From: Oscillospiraceae bacterium
GTDB taxonomy: Bacteria > Bacillota > Clostridia > Oscillospirales > Acutalibacteraceae
Length of the DNA: 64,000 nucleotides
Reading direction: 5' to 3'
NCBI GenBank assembly: GCA_031271865.1
Contig: JAISUW010000041.1
Location: forward strand, 1-64,000
Shown: piece after piece, positions 50,662-59,206 of the stretch
Layout: each line of letters opens with the position of its first letter
Position numbering within the stretch: the first letter of the stretch is position 1
Notes under the pieces: model-generated
What the model saw: the letters and a program-made list of their open reading frames with translations, nothing else
Told to the model about the DNA's origin: nothing
The model's database searches: none
Translations under genes and position numbers: made by a program

Positions 50662-52089
50662 ATGCCCAAACAGCCGCCGCTGCCCATCTTAGGGATAGCC
50701 GCCCAACCGTCGCGCCGGTCGGGTGTGTCGAAGCGCGCCTTGAGCGCCATCCGGATGTTGGAGGCAGCGGGCTATGAGGCATATTTCTGCGGCGGATGTG
50801 TACGTGACTATATCATGGGGTACGAGCCTAACGACTGGGACATTGCAACCAATGCCGCCCCTACAGTAACGCTGGAGGTATTCAAGGAATACGCTACAAA
50901 AACCAATGGCTTGAAGCATGGCACGGTACGCGTTCTGCTGAAAGACGAGGAGTTGGAAATCACAACATTCCGCACCGAATCTGACTATGCGGACAGTCGC
51001 CATCCCAACAGTGTGGCCTTTGTAGGGAGTTTGACGGAAGATGTACAGCGGCGTGACTTCACGATGAACGCACTTGCCATGAAAGTGCATAATGTGTTGC
51101 AAGGCGGCGGCTGCCGCCGGCAGTACGAGGTTATAGACTTAGCTGGAGGCGTAGCGGACATAGAAGCCGGAATCATCCGCTGCGTCGGCGACCCTGAAAA
51201 GCGTTTCACGGAAGATGCCCTGCGCATCCTGCGGGCGGTACGTTTCGCATCGAAGCTGGGTTTCCGAATTGAGGAGGCGACGGCGCAAGCCGCGCTGAAG
51301 CTCGCACCGAATTTGCAGTACATTTCCGCCGAGCGTAAGCGGGATGAGCTGAACAAGCTCCTCTGCGGAGAATATGCACCGCAGGTACTCCGCGAATATC
51401 GCGAACTTCTTGCCGCCGTCATCCCGGAACTGGCATGGCAGTTTGACCGCGACCAGCTGAACCCCTATCACAAGTACACTTTATGGGAGCACACCGTGCG
51501 AACCATAGAAGCCCTGCCGTGCTCCGGTCTGAACCGATGGGCCGCCCTTTTGCATGATGTGGGAAAGAAAGATACCTTCACGACAGATGCTGCCGGCATC
51601 GGTCACTTTTATGGCCACGCCGGTGTCGGGGCAGAGCTGACCGACCGTATTCTGCAGGATTTGCGTTTCTCCAACTACAGCCGCACTACAATCACAACCC
51701 TTGTGAAACACCACATGGATACATTCGAACCAACCAGGAAAGCCGTTCGGCGAGCCGTGTTCAAATACGGTCACGACACATTCCGCCGCCTGATTTCGCT
51801 GCAGCGGGCGGATCGCATTGCTTGCGAGCCGGATGCCCCGCCGGATGACCTCTTTGACCGACTGGAAGCCTTGCGCCGCGAACTCGAAGCCTCCGAGAGT
51901 GTATTCACCCGCGCTGACTTAGCTGTCAACGGCAATGACTTGGTTCAGCTGGGTTACCGCAAAAAACAAATCCGGGAGGAACTGGAAAAGCTTGTCAATG
52001 CAGTCTTGGATGAAACTCTGCCCAACGAACGGGCAAAGCTGTTAGCGACCGCAGAGGATGACATACAAGCACTGCTTGACAAGAAATGA
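50662..52089 (+). CDS. cca: CCA tRNA nucleotidyltransferase with HD domain
   Basis: A 475-residue class II nucleotidyltransferase adding or repairing the 3' CCA of tRNA. The head domain has YFCGGCVRDYIMG and DWDIATNA (catalytic Asp pair), the flexible-loop region RRDFTMNALAM, and DPEKRFTEDALRILRAVRF. Then come a neck/body and an HD phosphohydrolase-type domain with ALLHDVGK (about 295-305). ATG 50662 is six bases after AAGGAG; the longer frame from 50632 runs through the palindromic repeat. A specific A- or C-adding activity cannot be excluded. Confidence 0.93.
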   Translation: MPKQPPLPILGIAAQPSRRSGVSKRALSAIRMLEAAGYEAYFCGGCVRDYIMGYEPNDWDIATNAAPTVTLEVFKEYATKTNGLKHGTVRVLLKDEELEITTFRTESDYADSRHPNSVAFVGSLTEDVQRRDFTMNALAMKVHNVLQGGGCRRQYEVIDLAGGVADIEAGIIRCVGDPEKRFTEDALRILRAVRFASKLGFRIEEATAQAALKLAPNLQYISAERKRDELNKLLCGEYAPQVLREYRELLAAVIPELAWQFDRDQLNPYHKYTLWEHTVRTIEALPCSGLNRWAALLHDVGKKDTFTTDAAGIGHFYGHAGVGAELTDRILQDLRFSNYSRTTITTLVKHHMDTFEPTRKAVRRAVFKYGHDTFRRLISLQRADRIACEPDAPPDDLFDRLEALRRELEASESVFTRADLAVNGNDLVQLGYRKKQIREELEKLVNAVLDETLPNERAKLLATAEDDIQALLDKK

Positions 52090-52114
52090 CTGTCCGTTGA
52101 GGGGAGGACCGTAA

Positions 52115-53335
52115 ATGCAAACAAAGAAGCCGCCACGCCAATCCAACTTTGAGCTGCTGCGCATTCTCGTTATGCTGATGATTATTGCCAACCACCTTAT
52201 CGTCCATGCCGGCAGCCGTCCGGAGACTTCGGTCTATATCCCGTGGTTTGCCATGGAGTGGTGGTCGCGCTTCGTGACGGACTTGCTCCAATACGGCGGC
52301 AAGGTCGGCGTGGACTGCTTCATTCTCATAAGCGGTTACTTCCTTGCCAAACCTGCCCCGGCGGACAAGCGTATTCTGCCGAAAGACACACTCACCCGAG
52401 TCGGCAAGGTCTATGGGCAGGTGGTCTTCTACTGCACCTTTTTTCTTGTTGCTTCTCTGCTGCTGAAGGGTGTCTTCCGGCCGGGCGCCATCGCAGACGC
52501 CAACTATGCCAATGTATGGTTTGTGCTGACCCCGTTCACCTCGGAAGCCTACTGGTTCACGACGGCGTATATCATCCTGATGCTCATTGCTCCTTTCTTG
52601 AACAAACTCATCGCCGTCCTCAGCCAAAAGGAGTATGCGTTCCTGTTGGCGGTACTGCTTGTTGTCTTCAGCGTCATTCCCTCCCTCAAGTCTCCCATGT
52701 ATGATGTACCCATGTTCCTCTGGTTTGCGGTACTTTACCTGCTGGCAGGGTATCTGCGCGCCTTTCCGCCGAGGTGGTTCGGGAGCCGGTGGCCGGCACT
52801 TGCTTTGGCAGTACTGTCCTACCCCTGTATCTGGCTCTATATGCGGCATTGGGGCGGTGCCTCCCCTGCCGGTCACGGTGTGGCGGAGTCCCTCGCAGAC
52901 ACCGTAAATGGATGGCTTGGCTTCAGCGGCAACATGGAACGGGCAGAGTTGCTGAATCACAGCATGGCCGCTGAGAACAAGGTCGTTACCATTTTCTGCG
53001 CCCTTTGCCTCTTCACGTTCTTCCGCAACCTCAAGCTGAAGCCGAATCGCCTCATCAACGCCGTCGCCGGTACCACTTTCGGGGTGTACCTCTTCCATAA
53101 CAATCCCTTTGTGCGTCCGTTCCTGTGGAAGTACCTCTTCCCCTACTACCCCTACTACAGCCAACCGCTCAAACTCCTCTGTTGGGGGATTGGTGTCACC
53201 TGCTTGGTGTTTTGTATGGGGATGGTGTTTGAGTTCTTCCGGCAATATGCCCTTGCGCGCCCGATGGGTGTACTATTGGGGCGGTTGCACGGCCGCAAAG
53301 AAAGCAAGGAAGCATCTGCGGTTACAAAGTGCTAA
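52115..53335 (+). CDS. Acyltransferase 3 family membrane protein
   Basis: A 406-residue polytopic membrane protein (about ten helices) of the acyltransferase 3 (OafA/WecH-like) family, which O-acylate surface glycans or lipids. The N-terminal SNFELLRILVMLMIIANHL contains the conserved R and the catalytic-like His, and DCFILISGYFL is the second family motif. FGVYLFHNNPF near the C-terminal helices is also typical. The acceptor is not known; a wall polymer made by the products of the 35-40 kb cluster would be reasonable but is not shown. Terminator at 53370. Confidence 0.88.
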   Translation: MQTKKPPRQSNFELLRILVMLMIIANHLIVHAGSRPETSVYIPWFAMEWWSRFVTDLLQYGGKVGVDCFILISGYFLAKPAPADKRILPKDTLTRVGKVYGQVVFYCTFFLVASLLLKGVFRPGAIADANYANVWFVLTPFTSEAYWFTTAYIILMLIAPFLNKLIAVLSQKEYAFLLAVLLVVFSVIPSLKSPMYDVPMFLWFAVLYLLAGYLRAFPPRWFGSRWPALALAVLSYPCIWLYMRHWGGASPAGHGVAESLADTVNGWLGFSGNMERAELLNHSMAAENKVVTIFCALCLFTFFRNLKLKPNRLINAVAGTTFGVYLFHNNPFVRPFLWKYLFPYYPYYSQPLKLLCWGIGVTCLVFCMGMVFEFFRQYALARPMGVLLGRLHGRKESKEASAVTKC

Positions 53336-53369
53336 ACCATACGCTTCCTACTGTCAGCAAAGCAAAACA

Positions 53370-53399
53370 CCGCCGCACGTCAAACGGTGCGGCGGTTTT
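53370..53399 (+). terminator. Intrinsic terminator after the acyltransferase gene
   Basis: CCGCCGCAC (53370-53378) pairs with GTGCGGCGG (53387-53395), followed by TTTTG; the flanking A and T runs extend the stem. It separates the convergent acyltransferase and sigma-factor genes. Confidence 0.88.
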
Positions 53400-53484
53400 G
53401 TGTTGCTTGCAAATTTCTTTCTTTCAAACCCTTCGCATTGCGGGAGTGGTTTGTGTAACCGTCATGGAGCCTAAGGCAGTGCCT

Positions 53485-55398
53485 TTAAGGTGCTATGGAG
53501 AAGAACGGCACGGTAAACGGCGGCAGGGAAGCTACGGTAGCTGTGGGTTCTGTCGCTGCTTTCGGCACGATAGAGAACGTTTCGGGCGGGATGCTCTCGA
53601 ATGGAATGGAGTAGGCAAGGGCAAATTGCTCGGCTGCTGAGCCGGCGATACCTTTGATGGTGAAGTTTGCTGTGCGTATAAACGCATCGCGGTCGATATC
53701 GGTGACTGTTTCCGGGATGGTGATGGAAGTCAGTTTCTCACAGCACGCGAACGCCCACCAACTGATGCTCTGCAGACCGGGCTCAATGACAATGGTTTCT
53801 GCATTGGAGTACAGGAATGCGTAGCTACCAATCTTAACCACCGGGGAATCGTCCGCCGCTGTTGCTTTGACTACGACATTGGTTTCGTTGCCGCTGTAGC
53901 GCACCAATACACCGTTTTGCACATAAGAACTGCCTGCAGGTGCTTCGGGCGCTGCCACACTCGCCGAGGGGGGGCTGAAGTACGAGAAAGACGGTATAAC
54001 TGCACTCTGAGAACTGCTTGCCGTGGTCGTAGAGGTCGTCGTTGTTGCAGTGGTCGTCGTTGTTGTTGTGGTCGAGGTCGTAGTTGCAGCCGAAGCGGTG
54101 GTTGTGGTGGTTGGGGCAGTTGTCGATGTGGTTGTCCGACGGGTGGTGGTCGTCGCTCGTGTTGTAAAAGAGGGCCACGAGAACGGACGTGTGGAACGTG
54201 TGGTTCCTGTGGTTTCTACAGACGGTAAAACGGCGCCGGCCGGGGAACTGCTCTTCGTAGAAGCCGTGGTGACCGTCGTGCCGTCGGTGGCGGCAGAACT
54301 TGTCGTTGTCGCGGCGGTCTCGGTTGCCTCCGCTGTCGCCCCCTCCGGACCCGGTACGACCGGCTCGCTGACAGAAGTGATGTTGTTGGGAAGCCACATA
54401 AATGCAGATGTCGTCGGCTCGGGGAAGATGACTTCCGAAACCCCGTTGCCATCCGCAATCGCCACGGTAGGCGGCTGCTCATAGTTCTGCACAGAAGCAC
54501 TCGTTGCTTTGTCAGCCTTTACTTTCGTGATGATGGCTTTCGTTCCGACGGCCGCACCGCCGACAGCTACGGTACACGCAGCTACAATAGCAACGATTGT
54601 AAGAACGCCTCCGGCTGCTGCACCGCCTGCGGCACCCGATGCACCGGCAGCCGCTGCTGCGGTGCCGCCGCTTGCTGCATTGCCGCCGGCTGCCGCTGCC
54701 GCAGCCGTTCCTCCGGCAGCCGCCGCACTGCCCAAAAGAAGCGGTGCCAAGTGACTCGTCGAGGTAGCGGCGCCCACATACTTCAGGAAGAACGCAAAGA
54801 ACGGAATCGGCACAAAGGCATAGAGTTTCATGCCTTTCTTCTGCGCCTCATTGAGCATGGCTTCCAGTTTTCCTCTGGCGCGGGACAGGCGGGACTTCAC
54901 GGTTCCTTCCGGTATATCAAGGGTCTTGGCAATCTGCTGGACTTCCATCTCGTTGAAGTAGTGCATAAGCACCACCAAACGTTGGTCTTCCGGCAGGCTT
55001 GCGACTATATCCTGCACAAGTTTCTTGGCTTCTTCGCGGTCAAGGCGTTCGTCCGGGATGAAGTCGATGTCGGTCTCTTCCTGCCAGTCAACGGCATTCT
55101 CGTCCTCGTAGTCGGCGAAGAAGTCCGGCTTCTTACGCGTGATATAGTTCTTGGCGTGGTTTGCGGTAATCTGGTTCAGCCAGCCGCCGAAGCTCTCCGG
55201 ATCCGCGAGTTCGGGCAGGTGCTGATAGGCCTTTATATATGCGTCTTGGACAATGTCCTGCGCATCCGCTTCGTTTTTCGTAATCGACAGCGCGACATAG
55301 TAAGCCTTCTGGCGCGTGGCAAGGTAAAGGTCTTGGAAAGCCTTGCTGTCGCCGGCGGCTGCTTTGGCTGCGAGCTTGCCGATTGCTTCTCTATCCAT
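53485..55398 (-). CDS. ECF sigma factor fused to a membrane segment, Thr-rich stalk and LRR domain
   Basis: A 637-residue fusion. Residues 21-90: sigma-70 region 2 (KNEADAQDIVQDAYIKAYQH). Residues 128-185: region 4 with helix-turn-helix VQQIAKTLDIPEGTVKSRLS. A hydrophobic piece KLYAFVPIPFFAFFLKYV (191-208) precedes an Ala/Gly-rich linker (210-264) and a clear membrane helix (265-290). Then come a Thr/Ser-rich stretch (355-465, many TTTT) and a BspA-like leucine-rich repeat domain (about 500-605; IGSYAFLYSNAETIVI, AFACCEKLTSITIP). Topology depends on whether 191-208 is also membrane-spanning. Start 55398 has GGGGAG upstream; a 48-codon gene overlaps it. Ends near the terminator shared with the acyltransferase. 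Confidence 0.85.
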   Translation of the reverse strand: MDREAIGKLAAKAAAGDSKAFQDLYLATRQKAYYVALSITKNEADAQDIVQDAYIKAYQHLPELADPESFGGWLNQITANHAKNYITRKKPDFFADYEDENAVDWQEETDIDFIPDERLDREEAKKLVQDIVASLPEDQRLVVLMHYFNEMEVQQIAKTLDIPEGTVKSRLSRARGKLEAMLNEAQKKGMKLYAFVPIPFFAFFLKYVGAATSTSHLAPLLLGSAAAAGGTAAAAAAGGNAASGGTAAAAAGASGAAGGAAAGGVLTIVAIVAACTVAVGGAAVGTKAIITKVKADKATSASVQNYEQPPTVAIADGNGVSEVIFPEPTTSAFMWLPNNITSVSEPVVPGPEGATAEATETAATTTSSAATDGTTVTTASTKSSSPAGAVLPSVETTGTTRSTRPFSWPSFTTRATTTTRRTTTSTTAPTTTTTASAATTTSTTTTTTTTATTTTSTTTASSSQSAVIPSFSYFSPPSASVAAPEAPAGSSYVQNGVLVRYSGNETNVVVKATAADDSPVVKIGSYAFLYSNAETIVIEPGLQSISWWAFACCEKLTSITIPETVTDIDRDAFIRTANFTIKGIAGSAAEQFALAYSIPFESIPPETFSIVPKAATEPTATVASLPPFTVPFFSIAP

Positions 55399-55537
55399 TC
55401 GTCTCTCCCCCTGACCCGGGCTGGCCGTCCTCTTCTTCAGCGGTGATTCGGCTCCATATACGATCGAAATCCGCGTCGGGTAGAACACAACAGGCGGCCG
55501 CTTCTTGCAGCGCTTCGCGTATCAATTCGTCCAACAC
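55391..55537 (-). CDS. Small protein overlapping the ECF sigma gene (48 residues)
   Basis: Begins GTG at 55537 with a perfect AGGAGG eight to nine bases upstream and stops at 55391, overlapping the sigma gene start by eight bases in another frame. The product begins VLDELIREALQEAAACCVLP, continues with DADFDRIWSRITAEEED and ends in a Gly/Ser-rich tail. It is soluble and helical-looking, with a Cys pair. I do not recognise a family. Position and coupling suggest a regulator of the sigma factor, for example a short anti-sigma peptide; this is inference. It is the first gene after the ECF-type promoter. Confidence 0.6.
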   Translation of the reverse strand: MLDELIREALQEAAACCVLPDADFDRIWSRITAEEEDGQPGSGGETNG

Positions 55538-55560
55538 GGGATTTCACCTCCTCATATAGT

Positions 55561-55589
55561 TAGGACAAGTGAAACACCGGTCAGGTTCC
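55561..55589 (-). promoter_or_regulatory. ECF-type promoter of the small gene and sigma fusion
   Basis: Reverse strand: -35 GGAACC (55584-55589), 17-base spacer, -10 GTCC within GTCCTA (55561-55566). This resembles ECF promoters (GGAAC ... GTC) and differs from the TTGACA/TATAAT promoters elsewhere in the window, suggesting that the sigma factor transcribes its own operon. It lies 23 bases before the GTG start. Confidence 0.6.
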
Positions 55590-55722
55590 GCGAAAAAGCT
55601 GCTTTTTTTGCCTGATTCCCAAGATTTGGCACTTTTCATGCGTTTTGACTTCCTGTTTCAATAATTGTTGTGCAAAATGACGAAAACCAACGGAACGGCT
55701 GAGCGAAAACAGCGGTCAGACT

Positions 55723-57330
55723 TTACTTTGCAATGTCAGAAACGCGGCTCTCGCGGATAAGGTTGACTTTAATCTGACCCGGATACTCGAGGTCGGTCTC
55801 AATCTTCTGGGCAATTTCGCGGGCGAGCAGTACCATGGCATCGTCACTGATGGCTTCCGGTTTGACCATAACGCGGATTTCGCGACCGGCCTGCATGGCA
55901 AAGGTGCTTTCTACGCCTTCGAAGGACTTGACAACTTCTTCCAATTTTTCGAGCCGCTTGATGTAGCTCTCCATATTCTCGCGCCGGGCACCGGGGCGGC
56001 CGGCACTGACGGCATCCGCCGCCTGGACGATCATCGCAACGAGCGTCTTGGGTTCCACATCGCCGTGGTGCGCTTGGATGGCATGGAGCACTTGGTCGTT
56101 CTCTTTATACTTACGCGCGTACTCCAATCCCAATTCAACGTGGCTGCCCTCTTGCTCGTGGTCGATGGCTTTCCCAATGTCGTGCAGGAGCCCTGCACGT
56201 TTGGCGAGTTTCACATCCGCGCCGATTTCCGCCGCCATGAGCCCCGCAATATAGCTGACCTCCAGCGAATGGTTCAGCACATTCTGCCCATAGGACGTGC
56301 GGTACTGGAGCTTACCTAAGAGTTTGACCATCTCCCCGTGGACGTTGTTCACGCCGGCGTCAATGAGGGCGCGTTCCCCGGCTTGCTTGAGGGTAATTTC
56401 CATATCCCGCGTACACTTGGCGAAGATTTCCTCCACACGTGCGGGGTGGATGCGGCCGTCAATCACGAGCTTTTCGATGGTCTGCCGGGCAATCTCGCGG
56501 CGCACCGGGTCGAAGCAGCTGACAGTAATCGCTTCCGGCGTGTCGTCAATGATGAGGTCTACGCCTGTGATGGTCTCGAGGGTGCGGATATTGCGTCCCT
56601 CGCGCCCAATGATGCGTCCTTTCATTTCGTCGCTCGGGAGCGGCACAACACTCACCGTAATTTCAGCGGAATGGTCGGCGGCGCAGCGTTGGATAGCGGT
56701 AGCGATAATTTCTTTGGCAATGGTGTCGGACTCATCCTCTGTCTTCTGTTTTACATCGAGGATGCGGATAGCTTTCTCGTGCGTCAATTCGTGGTCGAGC
56801 TGCTCGAGCAGCACCTGCTTGGCCTGCTCTTGGGTGTAGCCGGAGATGATGCGGAGCTTATCGAGTTGCTCCTCCTTGAGGCGCTCGGCCTCGTCAATGG
56901 CTTTCTCGGCGGCATGGACTTTGCTCTGGAGAATCTCCTCTTTCTTCTCGAGGTTGTCGGAGCGTTTGTCAAGGGTTTCTTCGCGCTGCTGGATGCGGCG
57001 TTCCTGCCGTTGGACTTCGGCGCGGCGGTCGCGCAGTTCCTTGTCGGCTTCCACGCGCTGGCGGTGGATTTCGTCCTTGGCCTCAATGAGGGCTTCGCGC
57101 TTTTTGGATTCAGCCTGCTTATTGGCGTCGGCGAGGATGCTCTTGGCGTGTTCTTCTGCGGAGCCGATGGTCTTCTCTGAGGTGAGTTTGCGGTGTTCTT
57201 CGCCTTCGGCGAAGCCTTGGTCGTGTGCTTTTTTAGCGGCGGATTGTCCACTGATAATCCAACAGGCGGCCGCAGCGGCGGCAAGCACAACGCCTAAAAT
57301 GATGGGTACGAGGATAGATACTTGTGGCAT
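55723..57330 (-). CDS. rny: Ribonuclease Y
   Basis: A 535-residue membrane-anchored endoribonuclease that starts mRNA decay. Residues 5-27 are the membrane anchor ([20 protein letters not shown]); 35-210 a long coiled coil rich in Glu/Lys/Arg; 225-290 a KH domain ([19 protein letters not shown], within [12 protein letters not shown]); 350-445 an HD domain with [11 protein letters not shown] and [12 protein letters not shown]. The end SRVSDIAK is normal. I start at 57330 (GGAGG upstream); the open frame extends to 57426. Confidence 0.95.
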   Translation of the reverse strand: MPQVSILVPIILGVVLAAAAAACWIISGQSAAKKAHDQGFAEGEEHRKLTSEKTIGSAEEHAKSILADANKQAESKKREALIEAKDEIHRQRVEADKELRDRRAEVQRQERRIQQREETLDKRSDNLEKKEEILQSKVHAAEKAIDEAERLKEEQLDKLRIISGYTQEQAKQVLLEQLDHELTHEKAIRILDVKQKTEDESDTIAKEIIATAIQRCAADHSAEITVSVVPLPSDEMKGRIIGREGRNIRTLETITGVDLIIDDTPEAITVSCFDPVRREIARQTIEKLVIDGRIHPARVEEIFAKCTRDMEITLKQAGERALIDAGVNNVHGEMVKLLGKLQYRTSYGQNVLNHSLEVSYIAGLMAAEIGADVKLAKRAGLLHDIGKAIDHEQEGSHVELGLEYARKYKENDQVLHAIQAHHGDVEPKTLVAMIVQAADAVSAGRPGARRENMESYIKRLEKLEEVVKSFEGVESTFAMQAGREIRVMVKPEAISDDAMVLLAREIAQKIETDLEYPGQIKVNLIRESRVSDIAK

Positions 57331-57507
57331 AGGGGGTGGTTTCCTCCGTTTCAAATCGATGAAGCCCGGAGGCGGTTGGAGGTAAGGGTGGCTTTGCTTG
57401 TCCGATATGGCGGGGATTGGCCGCACGTCAACCGCATCTGGGCGGGATAAAGATTGTTATGAATATAATTACGCAACGGTTGCGTTGGGATATAACATAA
57501 CACTTGT

Positions 57508-57536
57508 ATTGTAACATATTTTTACGGAGAAGTCAA
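57508..57536 (-). promoter_or_regulatory. Promoter of rny
   Basis: Reverse strand: -35 TTGACT (57531-57536), -10 TACAAT (57508-57513), 17-base spacer ending in TGT (extended -10). Confidence 0.75.
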
Positions 57537-57683
57537 GGTTTTTGTGTGAATTCCTTGCCAAGCAGTAATGGTAATAATTACCGGAAATAATCGTCAGAAT
57601 CACGATTGTTCGAGCGCAAAACGACTGCTTCTTTGTCATATTGCACAAAACAATGGAATGCAATTGGTCTTTCCGCTTGCCTC

Positions 57684-57712
57684 TTGCTTCTTCGGGCAGA
57701 ATATGGTATAAT
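57684..57712 (+). promoter_or_regulatory. Promoter of the TagF-like gene, -35 box within a repeat
   Basis: -35 TTGCTT (57684-57689), -10 TATAAT (57707-57712), 17-base spacer ending in TGG. The -35 box lies inside CTTGCCTCTTGCTTCTTC, a copy of the dispersed repeat. Confidence 0.75.
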
Positions 57713-57741
57713 GGGGTATCTCCACAGAAAAGGAGCCACCT

Positions 57742-58812
57742 ATGTACCATCGGCTGTTCGCGCTTCTCTATAATCTGTGCCGCCGCCTGCGCAAGGGCAA
57801 GCGCGGCCGCGCCGTCTTCCTTGCCCCGAACACAGAGACCGCCAACCTCCTTCCCATGAAGCAGGCATGGTCGGACAGAGGCGGGAACGGGGTATTAATC
57901 ATGGTGCGCGGCGGTCTGCGCACGCGTCTGCGGCTCTTCACAATTGGCATCTGGCACTTGGCGGGCGCCGGGGTTATCTTTCTCAATGACACGTTCACAC
58001 CCTTGGCATGGATGGATACGGCGGGGAGACAGGTCATACAGCTCTGGCACGCAGAGGGAGCCTTGAAGAAATTCGGCCTCAGCCTTCCCTTACTGCCGGA
58101 GCGAGCGCGGAACCTGCGGGAACAAAGCGGGAAGTATACCGCCGTTGCTGTCAGCGCAGAAAATGTACGCGCCGCTTATGCCGAAGCGTTCGGCGTAGAT
58201 GTATCTATCGTACTGCCCTTGGGTTCCCCCCGGACGGATGCGCTGCTGCAGCCGCTGGAGCCGCTATTTAAGCCGATATGTCCGCACAAATGGTACTTTG
58301 CCGCCGCCCCGGAGAAACCGTGGGTTCTCTACGCGCCCACCTTCCGTGAGAACGGCGATGACCCTGTCGCGCACTTTGACTTCGAAGCTTTCCGCGCCCG
58401 CTTCGGGGATACGGCAGAACTCTTGGTACGCACCCACCCTCATATGACTGCCGGCAAAGTGCCGTACCTCCCTCCATGGGTACACGATGCCTCCTCCTTA
58501 AACGGACCGGACATCCGCCATTTGGCTGTACTAATAACAGACTATTCCTCCATCTGCATGGATGCCGTCCTGCTGGGCGTGCCGGTTATCTGCTACACCT
58601 ACGACTACGCCGCCTACACGCAGGAACGCGGCTTCTATACGGATCTCCGAATGCTCCCGCCGGGTGCTGTCTGCGATACATTCGCTGAAGTCATGGACTG
58701 CGTTGCGGCCGTTCTCGCTGGGGAATGCCTCCCCGCAGGGGAAGCGTTCTGTGCCCACCACCTCTCCGCGTGTGACGGGGGGGCGGTGGGCAGGATTCTA
58801 TCCTTGCTGTAA
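57742..58812 (+). CDS. CDP-glycerol/CDP-ribitol phosphotransferase family protein (TagB/TagF-like)
   Basis: A 356-residue GT-B-type enzyme of the CDP-glycerol glycerophosphotransferase family, which transfers glycerol- or ribitol-phosphate onto wall-polymer chains. QLWHAEGALKKFG (the conserved WH.g..Kk.G with the active-site His), VLPLGSPRTD, YAPTFRE, VRTHPHM and LITDYSSICMDAVLLG are all typical. It lacks the N-terminal glycosyltransferase extension of the largest members. Donor could be CDP-glycerol or CDP-ribitol; tarI/tarJ 18 kb away make CDP-ribitol available. AAAGGAG precedes the ATG by seven bases. Converges on the glycerol-3-phosphate cluster with a six-base gap. Confidence 0.87.
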   Translation: MYHRLFALLYNLCRRLRKGKRGRAVFLAPNTETANLLPMKQAWSDRGGNGVLIMVRGGLRTRLRLFTIGIWHLAGAGVIFLNDTFTPLAWMDTAGRQVIQLWHAEGALKKFGLSLPLLPERARNLREQSGKYTAVAVSAENVRAAYAEAFGVDVSIVLPLGSPRTDALLQPLEPLFKPICPHKWYFAAAPEKPWVLYAPTFRENGDDPVAHFDFEAFRARFGDTAELLVRTHPHMTAGKVPYLPPWVHDASSLNGPDIRHLAVLITDYSSICMDAVLLGVPVICYTYDYAAYTQERGFYTDLRMLPPGAVCDTFAEVMDCVAAVLAGECLPAGEAFCAHHLSACDGGAVGRILSLL

Positions 58813-58818
58813 AGTCCG

Positions 58819-59193
58819 CTACGCCGCAGACACACGGTCGGTGACCACAATGTCTACGCCGGTACCGACGGCGTCGGGGAGGGCAATGTCCCCAATCTGC
58901 ACCGGTGCGGGCAGCGTCACCGACTTGAGGACCTCGGCGATGTCCGCCATCTTTCCCTTAGGTACGGGAGCCTTGGATTTGACGCTCACTACCGGGCGCG
59001 TTCCGCCGGTGAGCTTCACGGTGGAAGTAAAGGAGCGCGTTGGGTTTGTTATCTCCGTGCGGGCATAGCTGTCGCCGCGCTTGCAAGAGTTGCCTGTGAC
59101 GGAGAGAATCTCCCCGCTCTCGGACAGTTCGGCTTTCAGACCGCAACCCAAGGGGCAGGCGATGCAAATCATCTCTCTGACGGTGTTCGGCAT
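58819..59193 (-). CDS. DUF1667 protein, third gene of the glycerol-3-phosphate oxidation cluster
   Basis: A 124-residue protein with Cys10, Cys13, Cys17 (CIACPLGC) and Cys37 (NSCKRG), suggesting an iron-sulfur or zinc site; these define the DUF1667 family. Homologues are usually encoded beside GlpA-like and sarcosine-oxidase-alpha/GlpB-like flavoproteins, as here, and are thought to be the small electron-transfer subunit. AAGGAG lies nine bases before the ATG; the oxidoreductase gene ends 13 bases upstream. Confidence 0.85.
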   Translation of the reverse strand: MPNTVREMICIACPLGCGLKAELSESGEILSVTGNSCKRGDSYARTEITNPTRSFTSTVKLTGGTRPVVSVKSKAPVPKGKMADIAEVLKSVTLPAPVQIGDIALPDAVGTGVDIVVTDRVSAA

Positions 59194-59206
59194 GGGACAA
59201 ATCTCC

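Larger units (their letters stand above)
57331..57741. other. Divergent intergenic region between rny and the TagF-like gene
   Basis: 411 bases without a gene. It holds the rny promoter (57508-57536), a long rny leader of about 170 bases with a 15-base palindrome ACGCAACGGTTGCGT (57471-57485), and the promoter of the TagF-like gene (57684-57712), which lies in a CTTGCCTCTTGCTTC repeat copy. The part 57540-57670 shows nothing I can name. Confidence 0.6.
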
